Below are positions 19,226 to 27,848 of a stretch of DNA of 64,000 nt, piece by piece. How positions within the stretch are numbered: the stretch's first letter is position 1; every line of letters starts with the position of its first letter. The position numbers and the translations under genes were made by a program. The notes below the pieces were generated by a model. That model did no database searches and was not told where the DNA came from. It saw nothing but the letters and a program-made list of their open reading frames with translations. Source of the DNA: Cohnella phaseoli (GTDB taxonomy: Bacteria > Bacillota > Bacilli > Paenibacillales > Paenibacillaceae); the NCBI RefSeq assembly GCF_003386235.1, contig NZ_QRDZ01000009.1, forward strand, positions 1 through 64,000, given 5' to 3'.

Positions 19226-20079
19226 CTTCCATAGATGCCGCAAGGCAGCGTCATGCCGCTGCTCGTAATCGGCAATCCGACTTCTCCGCAATCCAGCGTT
19301 CCGCCGAACTTGCGACGGAAGCTAAGCTCAAGCAAATTGCTTAAGACGGTAGGAGAGAAGCCGGTCGTATACGAGTTGACGAGCACGAATAATGGCTTAT
19401 CCGAGAGAATGGACATGCACGTCTCCAGGAAGGGGAACAAGTTTTCTTCCAGCTTCCAAGTCTCTCCGTTAGGCCCGCGCCCGTAAGAAGGAGGGTCCAT
19501 GATGATCGCCTCGTATTGGCGTTCCCTTCTTTGCTCGCGCTGCACGAACTTGAACACATCGTCCGTAATGTAGCGGATCGGCGCGGATCCGAGTCCGGAC
19601 AGTTCAGCGTTCTCCTTGGCCCACTGGACCATGCCTTTGGCGGCGTCAACGTGGCAGACATCCGCTCCCGCCGAGGCGGCGGCCACCGTCGCTCCGCCCG
19701 TATACGCGAACAGGTTCAAAACGCGAATCGGCCGATTCGCTTCGCGGATTTTGTTCATCATCCAGCTCCAATTGACCGCTTGTTCGGGGAACAAGCCGGT
19801 ATGCTTGAAGCTAGTCGGCTTGATATGGAATTTGAGCGGACCGTAAGCGACGCTCCAGCGCTCGGGCAGCGAACGCTTGTAGGTCCATTGCCCGCCGCCG
19901 CTGCTGCTGCGGTGGTAATGGCCGTCGGCTTGCTTCCACGCCGCGTTCTCGGTTTTGAGCGGCCATATAATTTGCGGGTCGGGACGCCGCAGTACGACGT
20001 CTCCCCAACGCTCAAGCTTCTCGCCGTTGCCGGTGTCAATCAATTCGTAATCTTGCCATTCTTGCGCCAATCGCATCAT
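19207..20079 (-). CDS. Class I SAM-dependent methyltransferase (RlmI/RlmK-like, probably rRNA)
   Basis: A 290-residue methyltransferase with SAM motif I VLNLFAYTGGATVAAASAGA and the catalytic-loop motif MDPPSYGRG seen in the RlmI/RlmL (COG1092) group of 23S rRNA methyltransferases. The frame is open for about 87 more codons upstream, but those overlap the response regulator antisense-like. ATG 20079 has AAGGAAG 8 nt upstream and gives the family's N-terminus. The stop overlaps the start of the CapA-like gene. No PUA domain is seen, so the exact target is uncertain. Confidence 0.85.
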   Translation of the reverse strand: MMRLAQEWQDYELIDTGNGEKLERWGDVVLRRPDPQIIWPLKTENAAWKQADGHYHRSSSGGGQWTYKRSLPERWSVAYGPLKFHIKPTSFKHTGLFPEQAVNWSWMMNKIREANRPIRVLNLFAYTGGATVAAASAGADVCHVDAAKGMVQWAKENAELSGLGSAPIRYITDDVFKFVQREQRRERQYEAIIMDPPSYGRGPNGETWKLEENLFPFLETCMSILSDKPLFVLVNSYTTGFSPTVLSNLLELSFRRKFGGTLDCGEVGLPITSSGMTLPCGIYGRWESGS

Positions 20080-20174
20080 CGTCTGATCTTCCTTTTTGTC
20101 GTCTAATAGTTTGTATGGATCGAACCCATGAGGGCTTGCCGAGCGCTGTGCTTTGGTTCGACCTGTTCCGTAAC

Positions 20175-20909
20175 TTACAAAACCTGTTCCTCGCCATTGT
20201 CCACCGGACCGAAACGGTAGCCGAAGCCTCTTACCGTCTGAATCCAGCGAGGGTTGGCGGGATCGCTTTCCAGTTTTTTGCGCAGGTTGCTGACATGCAC
20301 CATCAGCGTGCGCGTGTCGCCCATGCTGTCCGTCTGCCATACTTTGCGATACAGCTCCTCCAACGGGAATACCCGTTTCGGCGATCGGGCCATAACGCTA
20401 AGCAGCTCGAATTCCTTGGCCGACAACGAGACCGCTTCGCCGTTCAAGCGGACCTCCATGCTGTGAAAATCGATGTCGAGCCCTGGGAAGCTGAGCGACG
20501 AAATCTGCTCCTCCGGATTTCTTTCGCGGGTTCTGCGTCTGCGAATGTGCGCTTGAATTCTCGCAACAAGCTGGCTTGGGCTAAACGGCTTCGTAATATA
20601 ATCGTCGCCGCCCTCGGATAGCGCGCGAATGATGTCCTGGTCTTCCGATTTGCAACTGAGAAACAGAATCGGGACATCCGCGACCGGTCCCTGCCGCAGC
20701 GAACGGCACACCTCGACGCCGTCCATGCGGCCGAGAGAGACGTCGAGCAAAATCAAGTCGGGCTGAAGCGTCTCCGCCAAGCGAAGGGCGTGCGCGCCGT
20801 TGTCGGTCGCGTGTACGTCGAACCCTGCCTTTTGCAAGTAAAGGGCGATTAACTCCGTAATTTCCTGCTCGTCGTCGACGACGAGTATGGTCGCTTCGTA
20901 GCTGGTCAT
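20175..20909 (-). CDS. OmpR/PhoB-family response regulator
   Basis: A 244-residue regulator. The receiver domain (about 8-122) has VVDDEQE, phosphoacceptor Asp in LILLDVSLG and Lys in ITKPF. The winged-helix DNA-binding domain (about 140-235) ends in RTLMVHVSNLRKKLE and VRGFGYRFG. GGAGG precedes ATG 20909. It is divergent from the sensor kinase at 21084, with overlapping promoters between them, so the two form one system. Confidence 0.93.
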   Translation of the reverse strand: MTSYEATILVVDDEQEITELIALYLQKAGFDVHATDNGAHALRLAETLQPDLILLDVSLGRMDGVEVCRSLRQGPVADVPILFLSCKSEDQDIIRALSEGGDDYITKPFSPSQLVARIQAHIRRRRTRERNPEEQISSLSFPGLDIDFHSMEVRLNGEAVSLSAKEFELLSVMARSPKRVFPLEELYRKVWQTDSMGDTRTLMVHVSNLRKKLESDPANPRWIQTVRGFGYRFGPVDNGEEQVL

Positions 20910-20983
20910 CTCAATCCTCCGTACCCAACGTCATATTTCATGAAGAGGAGAACCGAACATGTGGAAAACACTCCAATCGTCTT

Positions 20984-21027
20984 ATTATAACGAAAGCGTT
21001 GACGAGGAATCAATGCACCGTTACAAT
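20984..21027. promoter_or_regulatory. Overlapping divergent promoters of the two-component pair
   Basis: Plus strand: TTGACG (20999-21004), 17-bp spacer, TACAAT (21022-21027) toward the kinase. Minus strand: TTGATT (21008-21013), 18-bp spacer, TATAAT (20984-20989) toward the response regulator. The two cores interlock, so transcription of the pair is probably mutually constrained. Confidence 0.65.
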
Positions 21028-21083
21028 GACGTTCGAAACCTATTTGCATCGGACTGACATGGAACAATAGAGGAGAGGGAAAT

Positions 21084-23186
21084 GTGACATCGGGAAAAGC
21101 GGTAATGCCGATCGGCCGATGGTATGCGTATGCGGCGGCCCTGGCGGCCGTAGCGCTGCTGCTGGCAGTGTCGGCCGGGTGCGCGCCATCCCCCCGCGGG
21201 AGCGGGCCGGAGGAGCCTCGTGCCGAGAAAGGGGTTATCGATCTGACCGAATGGCCGTGGGATGAGGAAGGAACCGTTCCGCTCGACGGCGAATGGAACT
21301 TCCGTTGGCTGGAGCGCGCACAAGAGGCGACAGGGGATTCTTCCTATCGCGATACGACGTTGAACATGCCCGGAACGTGGGGGGCTACGGAGCCCGGGGA
21401 CGGCAAGGAGTTGGACGACATCGGCTACGGGATATACCGGTTGACGATTTTGCATCGGCCTATGAACGAGATGATGGCCATTCGATTGCCGAACATTTCG
21501 ACTTCCTATGAGCTCTATATCGGGGGCAAGCTGGTGCACTCGCGCGGTCATCCCGATATTGACGAGCGGCTGTCCATCCCGCACCAAGTGCCGGCGACCG
21601 TTCATTTCAGCGCACCCGGCGACCGGACGGAGCTCAAGCTTGTCGTCGCCAACTACGACCACCGGCACGGCGGCATCCGCACGTCGATCGTGATGGGCAC
21701 GTCGGAGCAAATTCAGCGGCTGCAGCTCAGGCATGCCGCACAGCAGCTTATTATTATGGGCTGCTTGCTGATGATCGGATTTTACCATCTCGGGCTGTAT
21801 ATTTTGCGTCGCAAGGAGACCGCCAACGTGCTGTTCGCCTTGCTCTGCCTGTGCGTCGGACTAAGGACGGGGCTGATCGGGGAAGGCTTTATCGTTCGCT
21901 GGCTGCAGGGCATGAGCTGGGAGACGGCGATCCGGCTGGAATACGCGGCGTTCGTCATGGCGGCGTGGGCGGGTTTCGGCTACTTCTGCAAAATGTATCC
22001 CATCGAGCTGAAGAAGGTTTGGTTCAAAGCCGCTACCGGCTGCGGAGCCGTGTTAATTCTCGTTGCCGCCGTTGTGCCGCCTCTGTCGTTCACGTCGTGG
22101 CTGATCGTCAACCAGCTCTATGTGCTTCTGTTCAGCGGGCGGGCGCTAGCCGGTTTAGTCGCGGCGGCGCACCGGAAACGGGAAGGGGCGGTGCTGGCGC
22201 TGATCGGCGTCGCGGGACTTGTCGTTACGATTGTCAACGACATCCTGTTCTACAACGGGTGGTCGCGTTCGATCGACCTGCTCCCGTTCGGCCTGCTATT
22301 CCTGATCGTTATGAATTCGTTCATCATCTCGCGCAGGTTTTCGCTGACCTACGACAGGGCGGAGCAGTTGTCTGCTCAACTGATCGAATGGAACAGCTCA
22401 TTGGAAAATAGAATCGAGGAGCGGACGGAGGAGCTGCGGCGTTCTTACGTTACGCTGGAGGAAGCCAAGACCGAGCTAGAGAGAATAGAGCAGGCGAGAA
22501 CCCGCTTGGTCAGCAACATTTCCCACGATTTGAGAACGCCTATAACGCTGTTGCGAGGGTATTTGGAGGCGCTTAGAGACGATGTCATCTCCGAGCCGGA
22601 GCAGCGCGACAAGACGATTCGATCGATGCTGTCGAAAGTCGACGGACTGAATTCTCTTATTCAGGATCTGTTCGATCTGTCCTTGCTGGAAGCGAGAAGG
22701 CTGGAGCTGACGCTTGAGAATATTCCGCTGTCGTACTGGCAAGAAAGAATAACGGAGCAATACGGTTTGGAAATGCAAAGCAAAGGTATCCTCTTTAGCT
22801 GCGAAATTATCGGAGAAGCCGCCGATACGCTTGTAGCGGTCGATGTCCGGCAGATGGACCGAGTGTTCGCCAATCTGCTCTACAATGCGATTCGCTACAC
22901 CCCCGAAGGCGGAGAAATCGCGCTTACGCTGCGAACGCTGCCGGAGTCCGGGCGCGTGGAAATTTTGGTCGCCGATAGCGGACCCGGAATCGAACCAGCC
23001 GACGTGCCGCGCGTGTTTGATCGATATTATCGAAAGAACCATTCCCGCTCTTCCGGTTCGGGAGGCGGAGGACTTGGGCTGGCGATCTCAAAGGAAATCG
23101 TGGATCTGCACGGCGGCCGGATCGATGTCCGCAATTCGGAGGGCGGGGGATGCGTCTTCCGTATCGAGCTTCCTGTCCGTCTCTAG
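21084..23186 (+). CDS. Sensor histidine kinase with 7TM-DISM-type input region and lipobox
   Basis: A 700-residue membrane kinase. The N-terminus is hydrophobic and ends in a lipobox-like VSAGC (Cys33). An extracellular jelly-roll-like region follows, starting LDGEWNFRWLE, then about seven membrane helices (about 215-400, the 7TMR-DISM layout) and a coiled coil. HisKA has the phospho-His in NISHDLRTPITLLRG (about residue 481), and HATPase has NAIRYTPEGG, DSGPGI and GGGLGLAISKEIV. The GTG start is at 21084 behind AGAGGAGAGGG. It is paired with the divergent response regulator. The signal is unknown; such input regions often bind carbohydrates or envelope ligands. Confidence 0.9.
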   Translation: MTSGKAVMPIGRWYAYAAALAAVALLLAVSAGCAPSPRGSGPEEPRAEKGVIDLTEWPWDEEGTVPLDGEWNFRWLERAQEATGDSSYRDTTLNMPGTWGATEPGDGKELDDIGYGIYRLTILHRPMNEMMAIRLPNISTSYELYIGGKLVHSRGHPDIDERLSIPHQVPATVHFSAPGDRTELKLVVANYDHRHGGIRTSIVMGTSEQIQRLQLRHAAQQLIIMGCLLMIGFYHLGLYILRRKETANVLFALLCLCVGLRTGLIGEGFIVRWLQGMSWETAIRLEYAAFVMAAWAGFGYFCKMYPIELKKVWFKAATGCGAVLILVAAVVPPLSFTSWLIVNQLYVLLFSGRALAGLVAAAHRKREGAVLALIGVAGLVVTIVNDILFYNGWSRSIDLLPFGLLFLIVMNSFIISRRFSLTYDRAEQLSAQLIEWNSSLENRIEERTEELRRSYVTLEEAKTELERIEQARTRLVSNISHDLRTPITLLRGYLEALRDDVISEPEQRDKTIRSMLSKVDGLNSLIQDLFDLSLLEARRLELTLENIPLSYWQERITEQYGLEMQSKGILFSCEIIGEAADTLVAVDVRQMDRVFANLLYNAIRYTPEGGEIALTLRTLPESGRVEILVADSGPGIEPADVPRVFDRYYRKNHSRSSGSGGGGLGLAISKEIVDLHGGRIDVRNSEGGGCVFRIELPVRL

Positions 23187-23530
23187 CGGCTGCCGTCCGC
23201 GCGCTGCTCCCCGCTCAGGAAGTCCGAGATCAACGAAATGGATTGCTTGCGCTGCTCGTGGCTCATCTGCCGGAACAGCGTAAGAATATCATCCGAGCTC
23301 GGCGCGTCGGGCGGATCAAGGGATCGTTTCGGCTGCGATCCTTCAATGATATAATCGAGCGAAACGTCGAAGAAGGCGGCAAGCTTGATCAGAGTTTCAT
23401 AGACCGGCTGTCTATTGTTAATCTCGTAATGGCTGTATGCGGAGCGCGTAATGCCGATATGGCGCGCCACTTCTTCTTGCGAGATTTTGCGCTGCAGCCG
23501 CAGCTTGCGCAATCTGTCTCCCATCGTCAT
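23183..23530 (-). CDS. Xre-family regulator (SinR/HTH_3 type)
   Basis: A 115-residue protein. Residues 4-62 form an Xre helix-turn-helix (LRKLRLQRKISQEEVARHIG, then TRSAYSHYEINNRQP), followed by a short C-terminal dimerisation-like region ending in ISLISDFLSGEQR. ATG 23530 has AAGGAG 9 nt upstream. It converges with the histidine kinase and overlaps its stop by 4 bp. The target is unknown. Confidence 0.88.
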   Translation of the reverse strand: MTMGDRLRKLRLQRKISQEEVARHIGITRSAYSHYEINNRQPVYETLIKLAAFFDVSLDYIIEGSQPKRSLDPPDAPSSDDILTLFRQMSHEQRKQSISLISDFLSGEQRADGSR

Positions 23531-23675
23531 TCGTCATATCTCCTTGATCGGAATTAAATGAACCTAAATTTAATTTATGATACAAAATGTATCATGTCAA
23601 GAGGAAGGGAAACGTTTTCTTAAGAAAATAGCTTTATTGATAGGTTTAATGAAACATTGCAGGGGAGGTGACGGT

Positions 23676-23945
23676 ATGAAAACAACGATAATTAGCGCGA
23701 CTATGACCCGGGACGAGGACAACGGTTACGTCGGACTGATCCGCTTCGCAATCGAAAATCACAAACAAGGCTACGAAGTGACGATTCAGAGCGACAACGG
23801 TAAAAACAATTGGAGCTATGCGCTGAACTTTAGCGACGGCGCGGGCAGCGAAGAGGAGATACAAGTGGTGGACGAATGGTTGGAGGAGGACGACGCGTTC
23901 TTCGAACAATTCGTTATTGCCGCTAAAAGCGCTTATCGCGAATAA
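23676..23945 (+). CDS. Small acidic protein, unknown function
   Basis: An 89-residue acidic protein (MKTTIISATMTRDEDNGYVG at the start) with no membrane segment, alternating predicted strands in the first half and a helix at the end (EWLEEDDAFFEQFVIAAKSA). ATG 23676 has an excellent GGGGAGGTG site 5 nt upstream. It stands alone between an Xre gene on the other strand and a terminator. No family was recognised. Confidence 0.7.
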   Translation: MKTTIISATMTRDEDNGYVGLIRFAIENHKQGYEVTIQSDNGKNNWSYALNFSDGAGSEEEIQVVDEWLEEDDAFFEQFVIAAKSAYRE

Positions 23946-23963
23946 TCGCAGTACGTAACAACA

Positions 23964-24014
23964 AGGGCTGTCGGCCGCGCATCTGAAAATGTGCGGGGCG
24001 GCTCTTTCTTTTTT
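23964..24014 (+). terminator. Terminator after the small acidic protein gene
   Basis: GGGCTGTCGGCCGCGCAT pairs imperfectly with ATGTGCGGGGCGGCTC; TTTCTTTTTT follows. Confidence 0.75.
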
Positions 24015-24093
24015 CCAGCGCCGTGATTTTCCTGAACTGCAACTTCTTGCTTCCATTCAACGTCCTGTTGAGTAAAGAAAGGGGGAGCGAGCA

Positions 24094-25350
24094 ATGCGCA
24101 AAACAGCATTAGGCATAGGATTGGCGGCCGTATTGGCCTGCTCCGGCTGCGGCAATCGGGACGAAGGGGCCAGCCCGGAGGTGAAAAGCGAACGGAAGGC
24201 GAGTGCCTATACGGCTCAAGATGTCGACCCGGCTCTTGTGCAGGCGTCCAATGGCTTCGGATTGTCCTTGATGGAGAAACTGATGGCCGATACGCCTGGC
24301 GAGAACGTGCTGCTGTCGCCTTTAAGCCTATCGTCAGCGCTGTCGCTGGTAGCGACGGGAGGCGAAGGGAAAACCGAAGAAGAGATGAGGGGGGCGCTAG
24401 GTCTCGGGGAGAGAACCAAAGACGAGATCGGAGCGGGCTACCGGGTATTGGTCGATTTGCTAAGCCATCCGGGCGAAGACGGCGTGGAGATGAATGTTTT
24501 CAGCTCCCTGTGGCTGAAGGAAGGCAAGCCGTTTCACGATACCTTCGTTAACAGAAGCCGCAACGACTTTAGAGCGGAAGTCAGTCGAGTTAATTTTGCC
24601 GAGCCGCAAACGCTTGAAACGATGAACGAATGGGCGAAGGAAGCGACCGCCGGCCGAATCGAGCGATTGCTGGAAGGGGTAGAAGCGGATGCGGCGATGT
24701 ACGTTCTGAATGCGGTTTACTTTAACGGCGCATGGACGAAGCCGTTTAGCGCCGAGAAGACGACGGACGGGCAGTTCCATATTTCCGACGGAGAGACCGT
24801 TCCCGCGAAGATGATGGCCAACGGCGGCTATTATCCGTATGCGCAGAAGGAGGAGTACGAAGCAATCCGTCTTCCTTACGGCAAACGCGAATCGGCGTAT
24901 ATGACGATCCTGCTTCCGGACAAAGACGTCTCGTTGTCCAAAGTAGCGGCTATGCTGGCCGCGGATCCCGACTTGCTTACAGAGGAATACGAAGTCCGCA
25001 AGGGAAGCATAGAAATTCCAAAGCTCCGTCTGGAGTATTCGACCAATGCGACGGACGCGTTGCGGCAGGCAGGGATCATCGAGGCGCTTGAACCGACGCG
25101 GGCGGATTTTTCGGCGATGGCGCCGGAGCCGCCGAACTTGTTCATCAGCAAGGTTGCGCATCGTGCGACCCTCAGCGTGGATGAGCAGGGCACCGAGGCG
25201 GCAGCGGCGACCGTAATCGAGATGATGGCAGGGGCGGCGCCTGCCGACGAGCCGTTCCAGATGAAGGTCGATAGGCCGTTTATCGCCGCGATCGTAGATC
25301 GCGCCACAGGCTGTATTTTGTTTGCCGGTGCGGTATCGGACCTCGGATGA
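24094..25350 (+). CDS. Lipoprotein serpin (serine protease inhibitor)
   Basis: A 418-residue serpin. A signal peptide ends in a lipobox (ACSGC), so the inhibitor is tethered to the outer face of the membrane. The serpin body follows: NVLLSPLSLSSALSLVATGG, the YVLNAVYFNGAWTKPF block, the hinge EQGTEAAAAT of the reactive-centre loop and the signature DRPFIAAIVDR. The small-residue hinge fits an inhibitory serpin. The P1 residue lies somewhere around EMMAGAAP and cannot be fixed. AAAGGGGGAG precedes the ATG. The target protease is unknown. Confidence 0.93.
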   Translation: MRKTALGIGLAAVLACSGCGNRDEGASPEVKSERKASAYTAQDVDPALVQASNGFGLSLMEKLMADTPGENVLLSPLSLSSALSLVATGGEGKTEEEMRGALGLGERTKDEIGAGYRVLVDLLSHPGEDGVEMNVFSSLWLKEGKPFHDTFVNRSRNDFRAEVSRVNFAEPQTLETMNEWAKEATAGRIERLLEGVEADAAMYVLNAVYFNGAWTKPFSAEKTTDGQFHISDGETVPAKMMANGGYYPYAQKEEYEAIRLPYGKRESAYMTILLPDKDVSLSKVAAMLAADPDLLTEEYEVRKGSIEIPKLRLEYSTNATDALRQAGIIEALEPTRADFSAMAPEPPNLFISKVAHRATLSVDEQGTEAAAATVIEMMAGAAPADEPFQMKVDRPFIAAIVDRATGCILFAGAVSDLG

Positions 25351-25370
25351 GCTCGATCAATTGAGATAGG

Positions 25371-25424
25371 AAGAACTGTTTTGTCGATCTTCGCAAGAGG
25401 ATCGCGGAATAGTTCTTTTTTTTT
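25371..25424 (+). terminator. Terminator after the serpin gene
   Basis: AAGAACT pairs with AGTTCTT, with further internal pairing (TCGATCTTC with a GAGGATCG-like arm), and a run of nine T follows. Confidence 0.85.
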
Positions 25425-25472
25425 GTCTAGTGCTGCGGAAATTCAATCGTAAAAAGTGATATTAAATATATA

Positions 25473-25502
25473 TTGACAGTAACTATCAAAAGATATTATA
25501 TT
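25473..25502 (+). promoter_or_regulatory. Promoter and putative TetR operator of the efflux gene
   Basis: TTGACA (25473-25478) and TATATT (25497-25502) are 18 bp apart. The -35 lies inside the near-palindrome TTGACAGTAACTATCAA (25473-25489), whose half-sites TTGACAGT and TTGATAGT differ at one base. A repressor bound here would block RNA polymerase. The TetR gene downstream of the pump is the obvious candidate, by inference. Confidence 0.6.
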
Positions 25503-25542
25503 TCATTATGTTGGAATTAACGCGAAGGAGGCGGTTGGTAAG

Positions 25543-27054
25543 ATGGAAGGCAATGGGAAACGGAAATGGTGGGTGCTCGGATCGCTGACATTCGGCATAC
25601 TGGCGATCTCGCTGGATATGACGATTTTGAATGTCGCTTTGCCGACCTTGGCGGAGGAGCTGCAGGCTTCGACAGGCGCTCTGCAGTGGATTATTGATTC
25701 GTACACGCTGGTACTGGCAGCGATTCTGCTGCCGGCGGGTATGCTGGGGGACCGATATGGGCGCAAAAAGTTTTTGCTGGCAGCGCTTATCGTCTTCGGA
25801 TTGGCTTCCGCAGGCTGCGCTTTGGCGGATTCTTCTGCGCAACTGATTGCGATGAGATGTTTGTTGGGTCTGGGCGCCGCCTTTATTATGCCTCTGTCGA
25901 TGTCGATTTTGCCTGTCCTGTTCGAAGGCGAAGAGAGGACTAAGGCGATGATGATCTGGACGATGGCGAACATGTTCGGCATTCCGATCGGACCGATTCT
26001 CGGCGGCTGGCTGCTAAAGCATTACGACTGGGGTTCGGTCTTCCTGATCAATCTGCCGCTTGTAGCGGTTGCATTGTTGGCCGTCGGCATGCTTCTGCCG
26101 GAATCGCGCAGCTCGTCGGCGCGACGCCCCGACTTCCCCGGCATTCTTACATCGAGCTTAGGTCTTGGAGGATTTACTTACGGCATTATTCGTGCCGGCG
26201 AGACAAGCTGGTCGGATCCGCTGGCGTTGCTGGCAATCGCGGCGGGAATGGCGTTGTTGCTTGTGTTCGTTTTGTGGCAACGGAGGGCTTCGCAGCCGCT
26301 TATCGAACTTGACTTGTTTCGCTCCTCCCGTTTTACGTGGGGGGCCATACTCTCGACGATGGCCAACTTCGCGATGTTCGGAATCATTTTCGCTTTGCCG
26401 CAATTTTTCCAGGCGGTGCAGGGCGCCGATCCGCTGACTACCGGCCTCAGGCTTCTTCCTTTGATTGGCGGTGTCATTCTCGGAGCCAAGGCGGCGCAAA
26501 GCTTGTTGGCACGAGCGGGAACCCGCACGATGATCGCTTGCGGCTTTGCCGCCTTAACGGCCGGGCTCGCCGCCGGTGCGCTGACGACGGCGGACAGCGG
26601 ATTCGGCTTTGCAGCGGTATGGACGACGGTAGCGGGTATCGGACTAGGCATGGCTTTGCCGACTTCCATGGATGCTGCATTGGGCGAGCTCACGGCGGAG
26701 AGAAGCGGCGTAGGCTCGGCTTTGATTACGGCGCTGCGTCAGTTCGGCGGCTCGTTGGGGGTCGCGCTGCTCGGCGCGGCGCTGAATGCAACGTACCGAT
26801 CGCGGTTGGCGCTCGGCGATCTTCCGGAGGCGGCTGTGGAGAAGGCTCAGAAAAGCGTTGCGGCCGGGATGGCTGCAGCCCGGGCGGTCGGCTCCGAGCC
26901 GCTGCTGCAATCCGTCAAACATTCGTTTACGGGCGGGATGGGGGTCATGCTTGGATTATGCGGCGGCATCACGTTGCTGGGAATCGCAATGGCCCTTGCG
27001 TTTTTGCCGAAACAAAGCGCGCGTCTCGGCACTGCCCGGGAACGGAGCGTCTGA
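25543..27054 (+). CDS. DHA2-family MFS multidrug efflux transporter (EmrB/QacA type)
   Basis: A 503-residue, probably 14-helix proton-coupled drug exporter. The DHA2 signature LDMTILNVALP lies in helix 1 (about 24-34), motif A GMLGDRYGRKKF in the loop between helices 2 and 3, and motif C-like GIPIGPILGG in helix 5. AAGGAGG precedes ATG 25543. A TetR-type regulator gene follows 101 bp downstream, the usual arrangement of a drug-inducible pump and its repressor. Substrates are not predictable. Confidence 0.92.
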   Translation: MEGNGKRKWWVLGSLTFGILAISLDMTILNVALPTLAEELQASTGALQWIIDSYTLVLAAILLPAGMLGDRYGRKKFLLAALIVFGLASAGCALADSSAQLIAMRCLLGLGAAFIMPLSMSILPVLFEGEERTKAMMIWTMANMFGIPIGPILGGWLLKHYDWGSVFLINLPLVAVALLAVGMLLPESRSSSARRPDFPGILTSSLGLGGFTYGIIRAGETSWSDPLALLAIAAGMALLLVFVLWQRRASQPLIELDLFRSSRFTWGAILSTMANFAMFGIIFALPQFFQAVQGADPLTTGLRLLPLIGGVILGAKAAQSLLARAGTRTMIACGFAALTAGLAAGALTTADSGFGFAAVWTTVAGIGLGMALPTSMDAALGELTAERSGVGSALITALRQFGGSLGVALLGAALNATYRSRLALGDLPEAAVEKAQKSVAAGMAAARAVGSEPLLQSVKHSFTGGMGVMLGLCGGITLLGIAMALAFLPKQSARLGTARERSV

Positions 27055-27155
27055 TCGGTTGCACGACCGGGCGCCCTCAAGATTTGCTCGTCCTCCTGAA
27101 AATGGATACACTTATAAGAAAGCTTTGCGAGTGGACCGGGGGAGGAGACGGAACA

Positions 27156-27767
27156 GTGACAGCGACAGATTCGGCCAAGCTGGGGCTTCGAGAGCGGAAG
27201 AAACTCAAGACAAGGGCGGCGATCCAGCATAATGCGATCCGGTTATTTCTTGAACAGGGTTATCACGAGACGACTGTAGAGCAGATCGCGGAGGCTGCGG
27301 AAGTTTCGCCGAGCACGTTTTTCCGCTATTTTCAGACGAAGGAAGCGCTTGTGCTGGAGGACGATTTCGATCCGATGCTGGTTGAGCTTTACAAGAGCCA
27401 ACCGCGGGACGTTCATCCGATTCAAGCCTATCTGAACGTCATTAAAGAAAGCAAAGCGCGGATTTCAGCCGAAGCCAGGCAGGAGATACGGACTCGAATG
27501 GAGATAGTGGCCAAGGTGCCCGAACTGCAGGCGGCCTTGATGGGTCAGATGAACAATACGCTCGATTTGTTCGCAGAACTGGTTGCCGAAAGGCTGGACA
27601 AAGGGAAGGACGATCTGGCCGCGCTGGCGATCGCTGGCGCGATGGTCGGAATCGTCATGGGGGCGAACGCCTATTTCTTGCGGCAGCCTGGCGTCGATTT
27701 TATCGATGCGATCGAGTCGGCAGTGGAACAATATTGCCGGGAAACATTGGGGATCAAGCAGGGTTAA
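27156..27767 (+). CDS. TetR-family transcriptional regulator
   Basis: A 203-residue regulator. The N-terminal helix-turn-helix reads TVEQIAEAAEVSPSTFFRYF (about residues 42-61), then KEALVLEDDFDP, and the all-helical ligand domain follows. The frame is open far upstream, but GTG 27156 has GGGGGAGGAG 8 nt upstream and begins at the family's N-terminus. It probably represses the upstream MFS pump through the palindrome overlapping that promoter. The C-terminal domain resembles the TetR_C group with MftR-like sequences, though the ligand is unknown. Confidence 0.9.
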   Translation: MTATDSAKLGLRERKKLKTRAAIQHNAIRLFLEQGYHETTVEQIAEAAEVSPSTFFRYFQTKEALVLEDDFDPMLVELYKSQPRDVHPIQAYLNVIKESKARISAEARQEIRTRMEIVAKVPELQAALMGQMNNTLDLFAELVAERLDKGKDDLAALAIAGAMVGIVMGANAYFLRQPGVDFIDAIESAVEQYCRETLGIKQG

Positions 27768-27790
27768 CGGAGGCGTCCGCTCGCGGACCG

Positions 27791-27819
27791 TTTACAATCA
27801 TAGGGGATGGGAGTATATT
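27791..27819 (+). promoter_or_regulatory. csoR promoter with embedded CsoR-type box
   Basis: TTTACA (27791-27796), a 17-bp spacer and TATATT (27814-27819). The spacer contains ATAGGGGATGGGAGTATATT (27800-27819), which aligns with the box at the copZ promoter and suggests autoregulation. Confidence 0.6.
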
Positions 27820-27848
27820 AGTAAGAAAGGGCGAGGAGGGCGATCCGC

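Noticed and set aside
20080..20340. N-terminal extension of the methyltransferase to 20340
   Set aside because: It would overlap the response regulator 3' end in low-quality sequence; the start at 20079 has a proper ribosome binding site and gives the family's N-terminus.
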